64,000 nucleotides of DNA from Bordetella genomosp. 12 (GTDB lineage Bacteria > Pseudomonadota > Gammaproteobacteria > Burkholderiales > Burkholderiaceae_B). The position numbers and the translations under genes were made by a program. The notes under the pieces were generated by a model. That model saw nothing but the letters and a program-made list of their open reading frames with translations, had not been told where the DNA came from and did no database searches. Positions 51,156 to 60,258 of this stretch are shown here, piece after piece; positions within the stretch are counted from its first letter, which is position 1, and every line of letters starts with the position of its first letter. Location of the stretch: contig NZ_NEVU01000001.1 of assembly GCF_002261355.1 (NCBI RefSeq), positions 806,001 through 870,000 on the forward strand. Direction: 5' to 3'.

Positions 51156-51290
51156 AATGGTTTATGTATTACATTCATCAAAAGGTTCAATCATTATTGA
51201 AAGTGACGCTCGCGAAGTCAATCGGTGCAAAGCCGGGGGTCGCGGGCTGGCGACTGGAAGGGGATGGCTTTGGCGCAATACAATGGTTTA
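51156..51290. promoter_or_regulatory. AT-rich GntR operator candidates in the 51 kb divergent promoter
   Basis: The 184-base gap between the CoA-transferase and GntR starts holds two copies of AATGGTTTA (51156-51164 and 51282-51290) and TTCAATCATT at 51186-51195, the last identical to 41661-41670. Such AT-rich blocks are rare in this GC-rich window and fit a FadR-type repressor controlling its own gene and the divergent operon. Confidence 0.5.
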
Positions 51291-51323
51291 AGAGATGGAT
51301 ATTTCAACCATAAGGAATTCAAC

Positions 51324-52055
51324 ATGGCGTTTGGCGAATCCGACACGCTGGGCTTGATCGATGTCCCCAAATCCTGCGACATGCTGGCTTCGCGTCTGCG
51401 CAATCAAATCCTGTCCGGGGTCTATCCGGCCGGCACGCAGTTGCCCGCGGAACGGGATCTCGTCAGCCAGACAGGCTTGAGCCGCAATGCCATCCGGGAG
51501 GGCTTGCGCATTCTCGAGGCCGAGGGCCTGGTGCAGACGCGCCTGGGGCGCTATGGCGGCTCTTTCGTGTGCCAGCCTTCAGACGAAATGTTTGCGCGCC
51601 ACTTCCGGGTCTATGCGCGGGGCCGCAAATTGCCGCTGGAAGCCCTGCTCGAGGCGCGCGAGTCCCTGGAGCCGCGCATCGCCATGCTGGCCGCGGCCAA
51701 TCGCAATTCCGACGACCTGGCCGAATTGCAGGGGGTGCTGGATCGCCTGGCGGCTCCGCCCGCGCAGGATCCCGCCACCTTTCTCGCCGAGACGCGGCAC
51801 TGGATCTACGGCGTGGCCACCGCCAGTCACAATGAGCTGCTACGCGTGTTCATGACCTCGCTGGCCGAACTGATCCACGATCTGTCCGGGCTGGAGGATT
51901 TCACGTCCGAAGCCAGCCGCAAGGAGATCATCCATATCTACCAGCGTATCTTTCAGGCGATCGCCGACGGCGATGTCGCGGCGGCCGGCCGCCGCGCGGA
52001 GCGGCACGTCAAGGCCTATTCGGAGCGCGCGCGCAAAGCGGGGATGACCCTCTAG
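51324..52055 (+). CDS. GntR-family FadR/FCD-type regulator
   Basis: A 243-residue regulator. The winged helix (about 15-85) has LRNQILSGVYPAGTQLPAERDLVSQTGLSRNAIREGLRILEAEGLV, and an FCD ligand domain (about 100-235) has LEARESLEPRIAMLAAANR, ETRHWIYGVATASHNELL and a C-terminal RRAERHVKAY. ATG 51324 has AAGGAA upstream. It is a paralogue of the regulator at 59449-60207 (shared PKSCDxLA, QTGLSR, GRYGGS). It probably represses the divergent CoA-transferase operon and, through shared sites, the 41.6 kb promoter. Confidence 0.9.
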   Translation: MAFGESDTLGLIDVPKSCDMLASRLRNQILSGVYPAGTQLPAERDLVSQTGLSRNAIREGLRILEAEGLVQTRLGRYGGSFVCQPSDEMFARHFRVYARGRKLPLEALLEARESLEPRIAMLAAANRNSDDLAELQGVLDRLAAPPAQDPATFLAETRHWIYGVATASHNELLRVFMTSLAELIHDLSGLEDFTSEASRKEIIHIYQRIFQAIADGDVAAAGRRAERHVKAYSERARKAGMTL

Positions 52056-52069
52056 GCAGCCCCAAGGCC

Positions 52070-52813
52070 CTAGCGGCCGCCCGCGACGTCCACCACGGTG
52101 CCATGGATGTAAGAGGCCGCGGGCGAGGCCAGCCACAGCACCGCCTCAGCCACTTCGTCCGGGGTGCCGGAGCGTTGCAGCGGTGTGGTGCGGGCCAGCG
52201 TTTCCATGGCGTCGAGGCCGCCGTGGATGTCGTGGATCTGCGTCTGGATCAAACCGGGCCGCACGGCATTGACCCGGATGCCTTGGGTGCCCACTTCCTT
52301 GGCCAGCGCCAGCGTGAAGGCGTCGATGGCGCCCTTGCTGGCGGCATAGTGGCAGCCGCCGGCCAACCCGCCCAGGCGCGCGGCGACGGACGAGAGATTG
52401 ATGATCGCGCCGCCCTTGCCGCCTGTCTGGGTGGACATGCGTTGGACCGCCTGCCTGGCGCAGAAGAACATGCTGAAGACATTGGCGCGAAACAGGCGTT
52501 CCAGTTCGCCCGCGTCCATGTCCCGCACCAGGCAGTGGCCCAGCATGCCGGCGTTGTTCACCAGCACATCCACGGGGCCCAATTGCCGGTCGACGTCGAG
52601 AAAGAGGCGTTCGACCTCCTGCTCCTGGCCGACGTCGGCCTGCACGGCGATGGCGCGGCCCCCTGCCGCGCGGATGCGGTCCACCACGGCTTCGGCGGCG
52701 GCGGCATCCCGGCGGTAGTTCACGGCGACGGCATATCCCTGGCCGGCGGCCATGGCGGCGATGGCTGCCCCGATGCCGCGGCCCGCGCCCGTGATCAGAA
52801 CGATCTTGGTCAT
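52070..52813 (-). CDS. Short-chain dehydrogenase/reductase
   Basis: A 247-residue classical SDR: the cofactor motif TGAGRGIG (residues 8-15), NNAG near 87, the catalytic serine in INLSSVAARLG and Y-x3-K in YAASKGA. It resembles FabG-type 3-oxoacyl reductases and sugar or hydroxyacid dehydrogenases. It is the last gene of the minus-strand AtuA operon, 22 bases after a TTT receptor gene. Confidence 0.9.
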   Translation of the reverse strand: MTKIVLITGAGRGIGAAIAAMAAGQGYAVAVNYRRDAAAAEAVVDRIRAAGGRAIAVQADVGQEQEVERLFLDVDRQLGPVDVLVNNAGMLGHCLVRDMDAGELERLFRANVFSMFFCARQAVQRMSTQTGGKGGAIINLSSVAARLGGLAGGCHYAASKGAIDAFTLALAKEVGTQGIRVNAVRPGLIQTQIHDIHGGLDAMETLARTTPLQRSGTPDEVAEAVLWLASPAASYIHGTVVDVAGGR

Positions 52814-52835
52814 GGTTGGTCCTGCGTGCGTGGGT

Positions 52836-53795
52836 TCATTGCGGCTCGATGCCGGCTTTCTTGACCAGGTCCGCCCACTTGTCGATCTCCACGTCGATGA
52901 AGCGCTTGAGCGTCACCGGATCCTGGTAGGCCGGCGCGATGCCGTTGTCGATCATGCGTTGGTTCAGCGCGGGCTGCGCCAGCACATCGTGGGCGACGTG
53001 GGTCAGTCGGTCGACGACCTCCACGGGCAGGCCGGCGGGGCCGACCAGGGCGAACCAGGCGGTGATGTCAAAGCCCGGCAGCGTCTCGGCCAGGGGCTGC
53101 CAGCCAGGCGTCAGCGGGCTTTCGGATTGCGAGGTGATGGCGATGGCCTTGAGCTTGCCGCCCTTGGCCTGCGCGATCGCGTTGGCGGCGTCGACGAAGG
53201 TGAAGTCCAGGGTGCCGCCCAGGACATCGACCACGGCATCCGGAATGCCTTTGTACGGCACGGCCAGCACGTCCAGGCCGGCTTCCGACTTCAGCATGGC
53301 CAGCGAGACCTGGGAGCTGGACGAGCCGAAGCCGGCAGTCAGCTTGCCGGGATGCTTGCGGACATGGTCGATGAATTCGCGCGCATTGTCGGCGGGGAAG
53401 TCCTTGCGGACCATCAGCACGAGCAGATTGGCCCCCAGCCCGGCAATGGGCGTGAAGTCTTTGCGGGGATCGTAGGGCAGGTTCTTGAAGAGACTGGCGT
53501 TGGCCGCGATGGCGGTGTTGGCGCTGATCATGAGCGTGTAGCCGTCGCGCTTGGCGTCGGTCAGGGTGCCCACGGCGATGATGCCCTGCGCGCCGGGGCG
53601 GTTTTCCACGACCATCGGCTGGCCCAATACTTTTTGCATGTCGGCGCTGACCATGCGGGCGAGCTGATCGGTTGCGCTGCCGGCCGGGAAGGGCACCAGC
53701 ACGCGGATGGGCCGCTCGGGGTAGCCGGCGGCAGCCGCGGCGCCAGCGGTGAGCACGGCCAGGGTGGCGGCCAGGACACGGACGAAGCTTTTCAT
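52836..53795 (-). CDS. TTT-family (Bug) solute-binding receptor
   Basis: A 319-residue periplasmic receptor. The signal peptide ends at AAAAG; the mature start YPERPIRVLVPFPAGSATDQLARM has SATD in the ligand loop, where most Bug proteins have GGxxD. VVENRPGAQGIIAVGTL and AVPYKGIPDAVVDVLGG follow. It lies between the AtuA pair and the SDR and probably captures the acid degraded by them. The transporter subunits are not in the window. Confidence 0.92.
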   Translation of the reverse strand: MKSFVRVLAATLAVLTAGAAAAAGYPERPIRVLVPFPAGSATDQLARMVSADMQKVLGQPMVVENRPGAQGIIAVGTLTDAKRDGYTLMISANTAIAANASLFKNLPYDPRKDFTPIAGLGANLLVLMVRKDFPADNAREFIDHVRKHPGKLTAGFGSSSSQVSLAMLKSEAGLDVLAVPYKGIPDAVVDVLGGTLDFTFVDAANAIAQAKGGKLKAIAITSQSESPLTPGWQPLAETLPGFDITAWFALVGPAGLPVEVVDRLTHVAHDVLAQPALNQRMIDNGIAPAYQDPVTLKRFIDVEIDKWADLVKKAGIEPQ

Positions 53796-53811
53796 GGGAA
53801 TCTCCAGTGCG

Positions 53812-54162
53812 TTACCGCGAGGCGCCGTGAGGGGGGGAAAGCGGGTTCTGATCGATCCGCAGGGTCAGTAAATGAAAGGACAGCGATTTGCCATGCAGAT
53901 CGAGGTCGAGGGAGTCATTGACCCCGCCGTCCAGGATGTCTTCGATGACGAAGTTCATGGCGCCCAGGCGCGGCAGCAGATAGCGCCGCACGCGGGTCGG
54001 GTTGCGATAGGCAAAGTGTTGCGCCACCCGTTGCTCGGTCACTTGCGCCACCAGCCAGGGATAGTCTTGCGGCTGGTAGGCAATGAGGCTGATGTTGGAG
54101 TGATTGCCTTTGTCGCCCGTGCGAGCGTGAGCCAGTTCATAAAGCAGGGTCTGAGTCATCAT
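53812..54162 (-). CDS. AtuA-associated small protein
   Basis: A 116-residue protein matching the small domain or stand-alone subunit that accompanies AtuA-family (DUF1446) proteins: LLYELAHARTGDKGNHSNISLIAY, then VRRYLLPRLGAMNFVIEDILDGGVNDSL and LHGKSLSFHLLTLRI. In other organisms the domain is fused to the C-terminus of AtuA. Here it is a separate gene whose start overlaps the AtuA stop (ATGA at 54159-54162). The longer frame to 54288 lies inside AtuA. Its biochemical role is not established. Confidence 0.85.
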   Translation of the reverse strand: MMTQTLLYELAHARTGDKGNHSNISLIAYQPQDYPWLVAQVTEQRVAQHFAYRNPTRVRRYLLPRLGAMNFVIEDILDGGVNDSLDLDLHGKSLSFHLLTLRIDQNPLSPPHGASR

Positions 54163-55517
54163 GATGTCGGCGCGGTGAGGTGATAGGAGGCGGGGGCGAG
54201 TTCGCGCGGGACCATGAAGTTGCGCATCTCCAGCCGTCTGCGTTTGCTGACTTTGACGCCGCCGCCGCCGGCCGGGCCGCCCGTCCACAGGGCCGTCACC
54301 TCGCGGTGCAATCTATCGATCAAAGCGGGATCGTCATGGCGCGCCGCGGCCCTGAGCCTGACGTCGGTGGCCTGGCCCACGGGCGTGCTGGCCAGCATAT
54401 GGCCGCGATCGTCGCCGAGGATGCTGCACACGCCGATCAGGTCGAAACGCAGTTGCAGCAGCTCGCCGAGCCGCTTGTCCAGCACCGCCATGGCCAGCCG
54501 CGCGCGCGCTTCCGCATTGGGGCCGGCATAGGAAATTTCGGCGTCGCCCGTCCAGCCGCCTTCAAAAAACGCGGCGGCCTTCAGCGTCGGCGGCCGCGGG
54601 TGGCCGCGTACGCCGGCCAGCCTGACGCGGCCCGGCGCAATCTCTTCGACGCTGGCGTCGCTGATGTCGGCCACCACGTCCGGCGTCAGATAGGCCGCGG
54701 GATCATGCACTTCGTAAAGGAGCTGTTCTTTGACGGTCTGGCTGTTGACGATGCCGCCGGTGTCGTCGGCCTTGCTGATGATGCAGGAGCCGTCGGCCTG
54801 CATCTCGGCGATCGGAAAGCCCACGTCGTCCAGGCCCGGGACTTCCTTCTTGCCCGGGTCGGCGTAATAGCCGCCGGAGACTTGCGCGGCGCATTCGAGC
54901 AGATGGCCTGCCATGGTGCCGCCGGCCAGGGCATCCCAGTCCTCGCGTTGCCAGCCGAAGTGGGCGATGGCCGGGCCTAGCGTGAGCGAGGAATCCGCCA
55001 CCCGGCCCGCCACGACGATCTGCGCGCCGGCCGTGATCGCTTCGGCGATTTCGAAGGCGCCCTGATAGACATTGGCGCTGACGAAACGCGCCGCGTCAAA
55101 GCCGCTGCCGAAGCAGTCGCGGATGGGCCCGGCCTGCTGCAAGGGGCCGGACAAGTCATCGCCGGCCAATACGGCGATGCGCGGCGCAGGCAGGCGGAGG
55201 TCGCGGGCCAGACGTTCGATGAGCCGCGCCGCGGCCGGCGGATTGGCCGCGCCGAAGTTGCCGACGATGGTGATGCCGTGGGTGAGGCAGTCGCGCAGGA
55301 TGGGCCGCAGCAGCGGTTCGAGCAGGGCTTCGTAGCCGGCTTGCGGGTCGGCGCGGCGTGCAAGCTGCGCGAAGGCGAGCGTGCGTTCGGCCAGGGTTTC
55401 GAAGATGAGTACGGCCGGGCCGCCGCGCTTTATCAGGGTGCGCACCACCGGCGCAGGCGCATCGAGACGGTCGCCGGAAAAGCCGGCGCCGCATCCTATG
55501 TTCAGGACATCCTTCAT
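54159..55517 (-). CDS. AtuA-family (DUF1446) acyclic terpene utilisation-type protein
   Basis: A 452-residue AtuA-family protein: NIGCGAGFSGDRLDAP at the start, GITIVGNFGAANPPAAA, ISANVYQ-like VSANVYQGAFEIAEAI, VVAGRVADSSLTLGPAIAHFGW, CAAQVSGGYYADPG and TADDTGG-like SKADDTGGIVNSQTVKEQLLYEVHDP. In Pseudomonas atuA belongs to the citronellol/geraniol degradation cluster, but the reaction is not firmly known and many relatives lie in other acid-degradation operons. The accompanying genes here (receptors, SDR) do not include geranyl-CoA carboxylase, so terpene use is not implied. Confidence 0.9.
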   Translation of the reverse strand: MKDVLNIGCGAGFSGDRLDAPAPVVRTLIKRGGPAVLIFETLAERTLAFAQLARRADPQAGYEALLEPLLRPILRDCLTHGITIVGNFGAANPPAAARLIERLARDLRLPAPRIAVLAGDDLSGPLQQAGPIRDCFGSGFDAARFVSANVYQGAFEIAEAITAGAQIVVAGRVADSSLTLGPAIAHFGWQREDWDALAGGTMAGHLLECAAQVSGGYYADPGKKEVPGLDDVGFPIAEMQADGSCIISKADDTGGIVNSQTVKEQLLYEVHDPAAYLTPDVVADISDASVEEIAPGRVRLAGVRGHPRPPTLKAAAFFEGGWTGDAEISYAGPNAEARARLAMAVLDKRLGELLQLRFDLIGVCSILGDDRGHMLASTPVGQATDVRLRAAARHDDPALIDRLHREVTALWTGGPAGGGGVKVSKRRRLEMRNFMVPRELAPASYHLTAPTS

Positions 55518-55536
55518 ATCGGGCTCCAGATCGCGC

Positions 55537-56763
55537 TTAGCGCAGATACTTGCAGGCAGCAGGGTCGGGCGCCTTGAAGGCGTCCTGGCCCGGGATCACG
55601 CTGATCTGTTCCATCAAGTCCCATTCCCCTTTGGATTCGCTGGGCTTTTTCACGCGGAACAAATACATGTCACGCACCAGCCGGCCGTCGGGGCGGATGA
55701 CGCCCTGGCGGGTCATAAAGTCATTGACCGGCGTGGCCTTCATCTGCGCCATCACGGTTGCCGCGTCGGTGCTGCCCGTGGCTTTGACGGCCGCGAGGTA
55801 ATGCATGACGGCGCCATAGGCGCTGGCCTGGTTGGCGTTGGGCATCTTGCCCACGCGCTGCGCATAGCGTTGGGCGAAGGCGCGCGTCGCCTCGTTCTGG
55901 TCCCAGTAAAACGCCTCCGTGACCACGAGATCCTGCCCGGCCTGCAGGCCCAGCGCCTTGACGTCGTGGAAGGTGATGCTGGGCACGGCGATATGCTGGC
56001 CGGCGGCGCGCATGCCGAAGTCCTCGGCCTGCTTGAGCGCGGTCACTGCCTGCATCGTCGTGGTGGTCAGGCCGACCACGGCGGCCTTGGACGCCTGGGC
56101 AGAGAGCAGGTCTGAGCCGTAGTCGGAGGCATCGAAGGGGTGTTTGGTCGCGCCCAGCACTTTGCCGCCGGCAGCCTGCACCATGGCCGTGATGTCGCGC
56201 TGGATGTTCGTGCCGTAGGCGTAGTTGACGGTCAGGAAGTACCAGCTTTTGCGGGCGTCGTCGCCATAGGCGAGGAAGGCGCCGCGCGCCTGGCTGTAGG
56301 TGTCGTAGGTCCAGTGAATGCCGTTCGGAGAGCAGTGCTCGCCCGTCAGGTCATTGCTGCCGGTGCTCAGGAAAATCACCATGCGGTCTTTGTCGCGGGC
56401 CAACTCCTGCACGCCGAGCGCGATGCTGGTGATGCCGACATCGAGGATCAACTGCACATCGCTGTCATACCATTTGCGCGCGATGCCCAAACCCACGTCG
56501 AGTTTGGACAGATGGTCGGCCGCCAGCACTTCGATGGGCCGTCCGAGCACGGTGGCGCCGAAGTCTTCCACCGCCATGCGGGCGCTGATCACCGTGCCTC
56601 GTCCCGAGTAGTCGGCCGCCGGGCCGGACTGGTCGGTGAGCACGCCTATCTTCAAGGGCGCCGGGGTCTGGGCCGCGGCCGGCGCCTGGGGGGCTGTCAA
56701 CGCCAAACCCAGGCAGGCGGCCGCGAACAAACGGCCGGCGCAAAGCGGATTACGGTGCGGCAT
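55537..56763 (-). CDS. LivK-like ABC transporter solute-binding protein
   Basis: A 408-residue type I binding protein. The signal peptide ends at APAAAQTP; the mature part begins LKIGVLTDQSGPAADYSGRGTVIS, with VIFLSTGSNDLTGEHCSPN, YFLTVNYAYGTNIQRDI and VVGLTTTTMQAV. It is paralogous to the receptor at 48637 and heads the minus-strand AtuA operon. A likely GntR operator lies upstream at 56799-56816. Like its paralogue it has no permease genes beside it and may use LivHMGF. Confidence 0.92.
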   Translation of the reverse strand: MPHRNPLCAGRLFAAACLGLALTAPQAPAAAQTPAPLKIGVLTDQSGPAADYSGRGTVISARMAVEDFGATVLGRPIEVLAADHLSKLDVGLGIARKWYDSDVQLILDVGITSIALGVQELARDKDRMVIFLSTGSNDLTGEHCSPNGIHWTYDTYSQARGAFLAYGDDARKSWYFLTVNYAYGTNIQRDITAMVQAAGGKVLGATKHPFDASDYGSDLLSAQASKAAVVGLTTTTMQAVTALKQAEDFGMRAAGQHIAVPSITFHDVKALGLQAGQDLVVTEAFYWDQNEATRAFAQRYAQRVGKMPNANQASAYGAVMHYLAAVKATGSTDAATVMAQMKATPVNDFMTRQGVIRPDGRLVRDMYLFRVKKPSESKGEWDLMEQISVIPGQDAFKAPDPAACKYLR

Positions 56764-56798
56764 GGATGTCTCCGTTGGCGATACTGCGCATCGCTCTT

Positions 56799-56816
56799 AT
56801 GGTCAGACCATTGACT
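56799..56816. promoter_or_regulatory. GntR operator candidate ATGGTCAGACCAT
   Basis: ATGGTCAGACCAT (56799-56811) is a perfect inverted repeat about a central A, of the TGGTNNNACCA kind bound by FadR-type GntR proteins. It continues into GACCATTGACT, which recurs as GACCATTGATT at 60259-60269 beside the GntR gene. The site lies between the LivK-like gene (minus) and the alcohol dehydrogenase gene (plus) and can control both. Confidence 0.6.
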
Positions 56817-56886
56817 GAGTCTATGGTGGATGGTATTTATTGGCCTTCCAAAAGTCAACGCATCATCGACACCGAGGAGACGGGAC

Positions 56887-57948
56887 ATGGCGCAGCAAAT
56901 GCGTTGCTACCAGATCAGGGCGTTTGGCACCGAGTTAAGCGAGGCGGTCGTGGATCTGCCCGCTCTCGAAGGCGCGCAGGTGCGCTTGAAAGTCATCGGC
57001 GCGGGGGTGTGCCACAGCGACGTGCACATCTGCGAAGGCCATTACCAACTCGGAGGCGGCAAGACGCTGTCGTTTGCCGATCGCATCCGGTTTCCGCGCA
57101 CCCTGGGGCATGAGGTCTCGGGCGAGGTGGTGGCGGTCGGGCCGGATGTCGCGCATTTGGCCGTGGGTGATGTATGCCTGGCGTGCTCCTGGATCGGCTG
57201 CATGGAGTGCGACCACTGCCGCCAGGGCCTGGAAAACCTGTGCACGGCGCCGCGCGTGATCGGCGTGAATCGCGATGGCGGCTTCGCGGAATACGTCGAT
57301 CTGCCCGATGAGCGCTATGCGATTCCCTTGGGCGACCTGGATCCGGTCGCGGCCGCGCCCATGGTCTGCTCCGGCCTGACCACGTACAGCGCGCTGAAGA
57401 AGTTCGGCCCTCTGCAGGCGCGGCGGCCGTTGGTCGTGATCGGCGCGGGGGGGCTGGGGCTGATTGCGATCTCGGTGGCGCGCATGCTCGGCGCCACGGG
57501 CGTGGTGACGGTGGAAATCGATCCCGCCCGGCGGCAGGCCGCGCTCGATGCCGGGGCCAGCCACGCCATCGACCCGGCCGCGCCGGATGCGGTGGCGGCC
57601 ATCAAGGCCGCCGTGGGCGGGCAGGTCTGGGGCGTGCTGGATGTGGTCGGCAGTTCTGAGACCGTGCAACTGGCGCTCGATGCGCTGGACAAGGCCGGCC
57701 AGCTCGTCGTGGTGGGCCTGTTTGGCGGCGCCATCTCCATCCCCGTGCCGAGTTTGCCGCTCAAGGTGCTGACGATACAGGGCAGCTATACCGGGTCGCC
57801 GGCGGAGTTGCGCGAGTTCATCGCGCTGGCCCGCCGTCTCGGTCTGCCGCGCGTGCCGCTGGACATCCGGCCGTTGAGCCATGCGCCGCAAGCCTTGAAG
57901 GACTTGCAGCAGGGCAAAGTGGTGGGGCGCATTGTCCTCACGCCGTGA
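56887..57948 (+). CDS. Zinc-dependent alcohol dehydrogenase
   Basis: A 353-residue medium-chain dehydrogenase. Catalytic zinc ligands are C42 (GVCHSDVH) and H75-E76 (LGHEVSGEV). The structural zinc set is C105, C108, C111 and C119 (GCMECDHC...NLC). The NAD-binding motif is GAGGLGLIAISVARMLGA. GAGGAGAC precedes ATG 56887; the upstream ATG at 56830 is in the promoter. It starts a plus-strand pair with the aldehyde dehydrogenase, together oxidising an alcohol to an acid. Confidence 0.92.
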   Translation: MAQQMRCYQIRAFGTELSEAVVDLPALEGAQVRLKVIGAGVCHSDVHICEGHYQLGGGKTLSFADRIRFPRTLGHEVSGEVVAVGPDVAHLAVGDVCLACSWIGCMECDHCRQGLENLCTAPRVIGVNRDGGFAEYVDLPDERYAIPLGDLDPVAAAPMVCSGLTTYSALKKFGPLQARRPLVVIGAGGLGLIAISVARMLGATGVVTVEIDPARRQAALDAGASHAIDPAAPDAVAAIKAAVGGQVWGVLDVVGSSETVQLALDALDKAGQLVVVGLFGGAISIPVPSLPLKVLTIQGSYTGSPAELREFIALARRLGLPRVPLDIRPLSHAPQALKDLQQGKVVGRIVLTP

Positions 57949-57982
57949 ACCGCAACCATCCGTTTGACGAGAAGGGGCAGGT

Positions 57983-59464
57983 ATGACGAGGTCTGACACG
58001 ACGACGCATCCCTATCTGGGAACAGGCGCCAAGGGACATTTGATCGGCGGGCGCGTGTGTCCCGCGCAGGACGGCAGGCTGTTCGATACCTGCAATCCGG
58101 CCACGGGGGAAGTCATTGCGCAACTGGCCCGCGGCACGGAGGCGGATGTGGACGCCGCCGTGCGCACGGCCCGCAAGGCGTTCGAAGGGCCCTGGCGATC
58201 TTGGACGCCTTATCAGCGGCAGGCCTTGCTGTTTCGCGTGCACGAGCTGGTCGACCAACACTATGACGAGCTGGCCTTGCTCGAAACGCTGGACATGGGC
58301 GCGCCGCTGTCGCGCACTCGTGCGTTTCGCGGCTTCATTCTGCAAACGATTCTGCATTACGCCACGCAGACTGCCAATCTGGCCGGCGAAACGTTGCCCA
58401 ACTCCTTGCCTGGCGCGATCACCACGCTCAATCTGCGCACGCCCGCCGGGGTCATCGGCGGCATCATTCCCTGGAACGGGCCGCTGATCAGCCAGTGGTG
58501 GATTCTCGGCGGGGTACTGGCCAGCGGCTGCACCGTGGTGCTCAAGCCCGCCGAGGATGCTTCCCTGAGCGTGCTGCGCGTGGCCGAACTGCTGCACGAG
58601 GCGGGTCTGCCCGAGGGCGTGGTCAATGTCGTGACAGGCATGGGCGCCGAGGCGGGGGCCGCGCTGGCGCGCCATCCCGACGTCGACCGTGTCGCCTTTA
58701 CCGGTTCCACGGCGACGGGGCGCAAGATCATCGAAGCGTCCACGGTCAATATCAAACGCCTGCAGCTCGAGCTCGGCGGCAAATCTCCCGATATCGTGTT
58801 TGCCGACGCCGATCTGGACGTGGCGGTGCCGGGGGCGGCCATGGCCGTGTTCTCCAACAGCGGCCAGGTCTGCTATGCCGGTTCCCGTCTGTTCGTGGAG
58901 CGCAGCATCCACGACGAGTTCGTCGCGCGTCTGACCGCTTTCAGCAAGACGCTGCGCGTGGGCAACGGCCTGGATCCCAAAGTGCAGCTCGGCCCGCTCA
59001 TTTCGGCCCGCCAGCTCGACCGCGTGATGGGTTATATCGACGGCGCGGCGGCCGAAGGTGCCGCGCTGGCCGGCGGCGGCCAACGGCTGGATGGCGATCT
59101 GGCTAAGGGTTATTTCGTGGCGCCCACGATCTTCGCCAACGTCCACAACGAGATGACCATCGCGCGCGAAGAGATATTCGGCCCGGTGATTTCGGTGATT
59201 CCCTTCAATGACGCGGACGAGGCGCTGCGATTGGCCAACGCCACCGACTATGGCTTGGGAGGAGCGGTATGGACCCGTTCCCTGGGCCAGGCCATGAAGA
59301 TGGTCCATGGCGTTCGTTCGGGCACGCTATGGGTCAATTGCTACGGTGTCATCGATCCCGCCGTGGGGTTTGGCGGCACCCGCAGCAGCGGCTACGGGGT
59401 CAAGGGCGGCCTGCATCATCTGGAGGCCTATATGGACACCAAGAGCGTCTATATCAAACCTTGA
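57983..59464 (+). CDS. NAD(P)-dependent aldehyde dehydrogenase
   Basis: A 493-residue aldehyde dehydrogenase with the oxyanion residue N165 (IIPWNGP), glutamate E263 (LELGGKSPD) and catalytic C297 (NSGQVCYAG), and the C-terminal NCYGVIDPAVGFGGTRSSGYG. The length and motifs are those of broad-specificity ALDHs such as phenylacetaldehyde or betaine-aldehyde types. It follows the alcohol dehydrogenase by 34 bases. Its end overlaps by 16 bases the end of the convergent GntR gene. Confidence 0.93.
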   Translation: MTRSDTTTHPYLGTGAKGHLIGGRVCPAQDGRLFDTCNPATGEVIAQLARGTEADVDAAVRTARKAFEGPWRSWTPYQRQALLFRVHELVDQHYDELALLETLDMGAPLSRTRAFRGFILQTILHYATQTANLAGETLPNSLPGAITTLNLRTPAGVIGGIIPWNGPLISQWWILGGVLASGCTVVLKPAEDASLSVLRVAELLHEAGLPEGVVNVVTGMGAEAGAALARHPDVDRVAFTGSTATGRKIIEASTVNIKRLQLELGGKSPDIVFADADLDVAVPGAAMAVFSNSGQVCYAGSRLFVERSIHDEFVARLTAFSKTLRVGNGLDPKVQLGPLISARQLDRVMGYIDGAAAEGAALAGGGQRLDGDLAKGYFVAPTIFANVHNEMTIAREEIFGPVISVIPFNDADEALRLANATDYGLGGAVWTRSLGQAMKMVHGVRSGTLWVNCYGVIDPAVGFGGTRSSGYGVKGGLHHLEAYMDTKSVYIKP

Positions 59465-60207
59465 TCCTGCTGCTTGATCAGGTTGCGCAGTTGCGCGGAA
59501 TAAGCCTGGACGTGACGCGTCATGCGGCGCCGGGCCGCCGCCGCGTCCTGTTTTTCAACCGCGTCGAGAATGCGGGTGTGCGCTTGCAGCACGAGGCTGC
59601 GCACTTCATCGGTGGCGAAGTTGTGCAGCGTCGAGGCTTCGTGAATCAGATTGGCCAGCGAATGCATGAAGGCCTCGAGCAAGGGATTGCGGCTGGCCGC
59701 CGCCAGCCGGCAGTGCCATTTGACGTTTTCTTCGAGGTAGGCCGGCACGTTGTCGTGGGCCTGTTGCAGGCGCCGGTCGATCTCGCGCAGTTCGGCCAGA
59801 TCGGCGTCACTGCGATGCAGCGCCGCCAGCTCGGCGATGGGCGGCTCCACGGCTTCGCGCGCTTCGATGATGGAGGCCAGCGGCAGATGGCTGCCCCGCG
59901 CGAAGAGCGCGATCTGGCGCGCGACGGTGGTGCCGCTGGGCCGGGTGGCGCGCGAGCCGCCATAGCGCCCCGGACGCGTGCTGACCAGCCCTTCGGCCTC
60001 GAGGATGCGCAGCGCCTCGCGTACCGAGCCGCGGCTCAGGCCGGTCTGGTCGACCAGGTCGCGCTCCCCGGGCAGCAGGCTGCCGTCGGGAAAGCTGCCA
60101 TCGAGAATTTTCTGGCGCAAATGATTGGCCAGGACATCGCACGACTTCGGGATGTGCAGCGGTTCCAGGCGGGGCGGGGCGGATGCTTCGGGTTTGTCGA
60201 GTTTCAT
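59449..60207 (-). CDS. GntR-family FadR/FCD-type regulator
   Basis: A 252-residue regulator: winged helix about 20-92 (LRQKILDGSFPDGSLLPGERDLVDQTGLSRGSVREALRILEAEGLV) and FCD domain about 110-240 (EAREAVEPPIAELAALHR, ENVKWHCRLAAASRNPLLEAF, AAARRRMTRHVQAY). It is a paralogue of the regulator at 51324. Starts at 60228 and 60264 are also in frame; none has a clear ribosome-binding site, and 60207 aligns best with the paralogue. It is divergent from the enoyl-CoA hydratase gene at 60305. Confidence 0.89.
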   Translation of the reverse strand: MKLDKPEASAPPRLEPLHIPKSCDVLANHLRQKILDGSFPDGSLLPGERDLVDQTGLSRGSVREALRILEAEGLVSTRPGRYGGSRATRPSGTTVARQIALFARGSHLPLASIIEAREAVEPPIAELAALHRSDADLAELREIDRRLQQAHDNVPAYLEENVKWHCRLAAASRNPLLEAFMHSLANLIHEASTLHNFATDEVRSLVLQAHTRILDAVEKQDAAAARRRMTRHVQAYSAQLRNLIKQQDQGLI

Positions 60208-60258
60208 GGCGGTACCGCGTCGCGGCATGCGGGCCGACCCGACGAAGTTTAATTGTTT

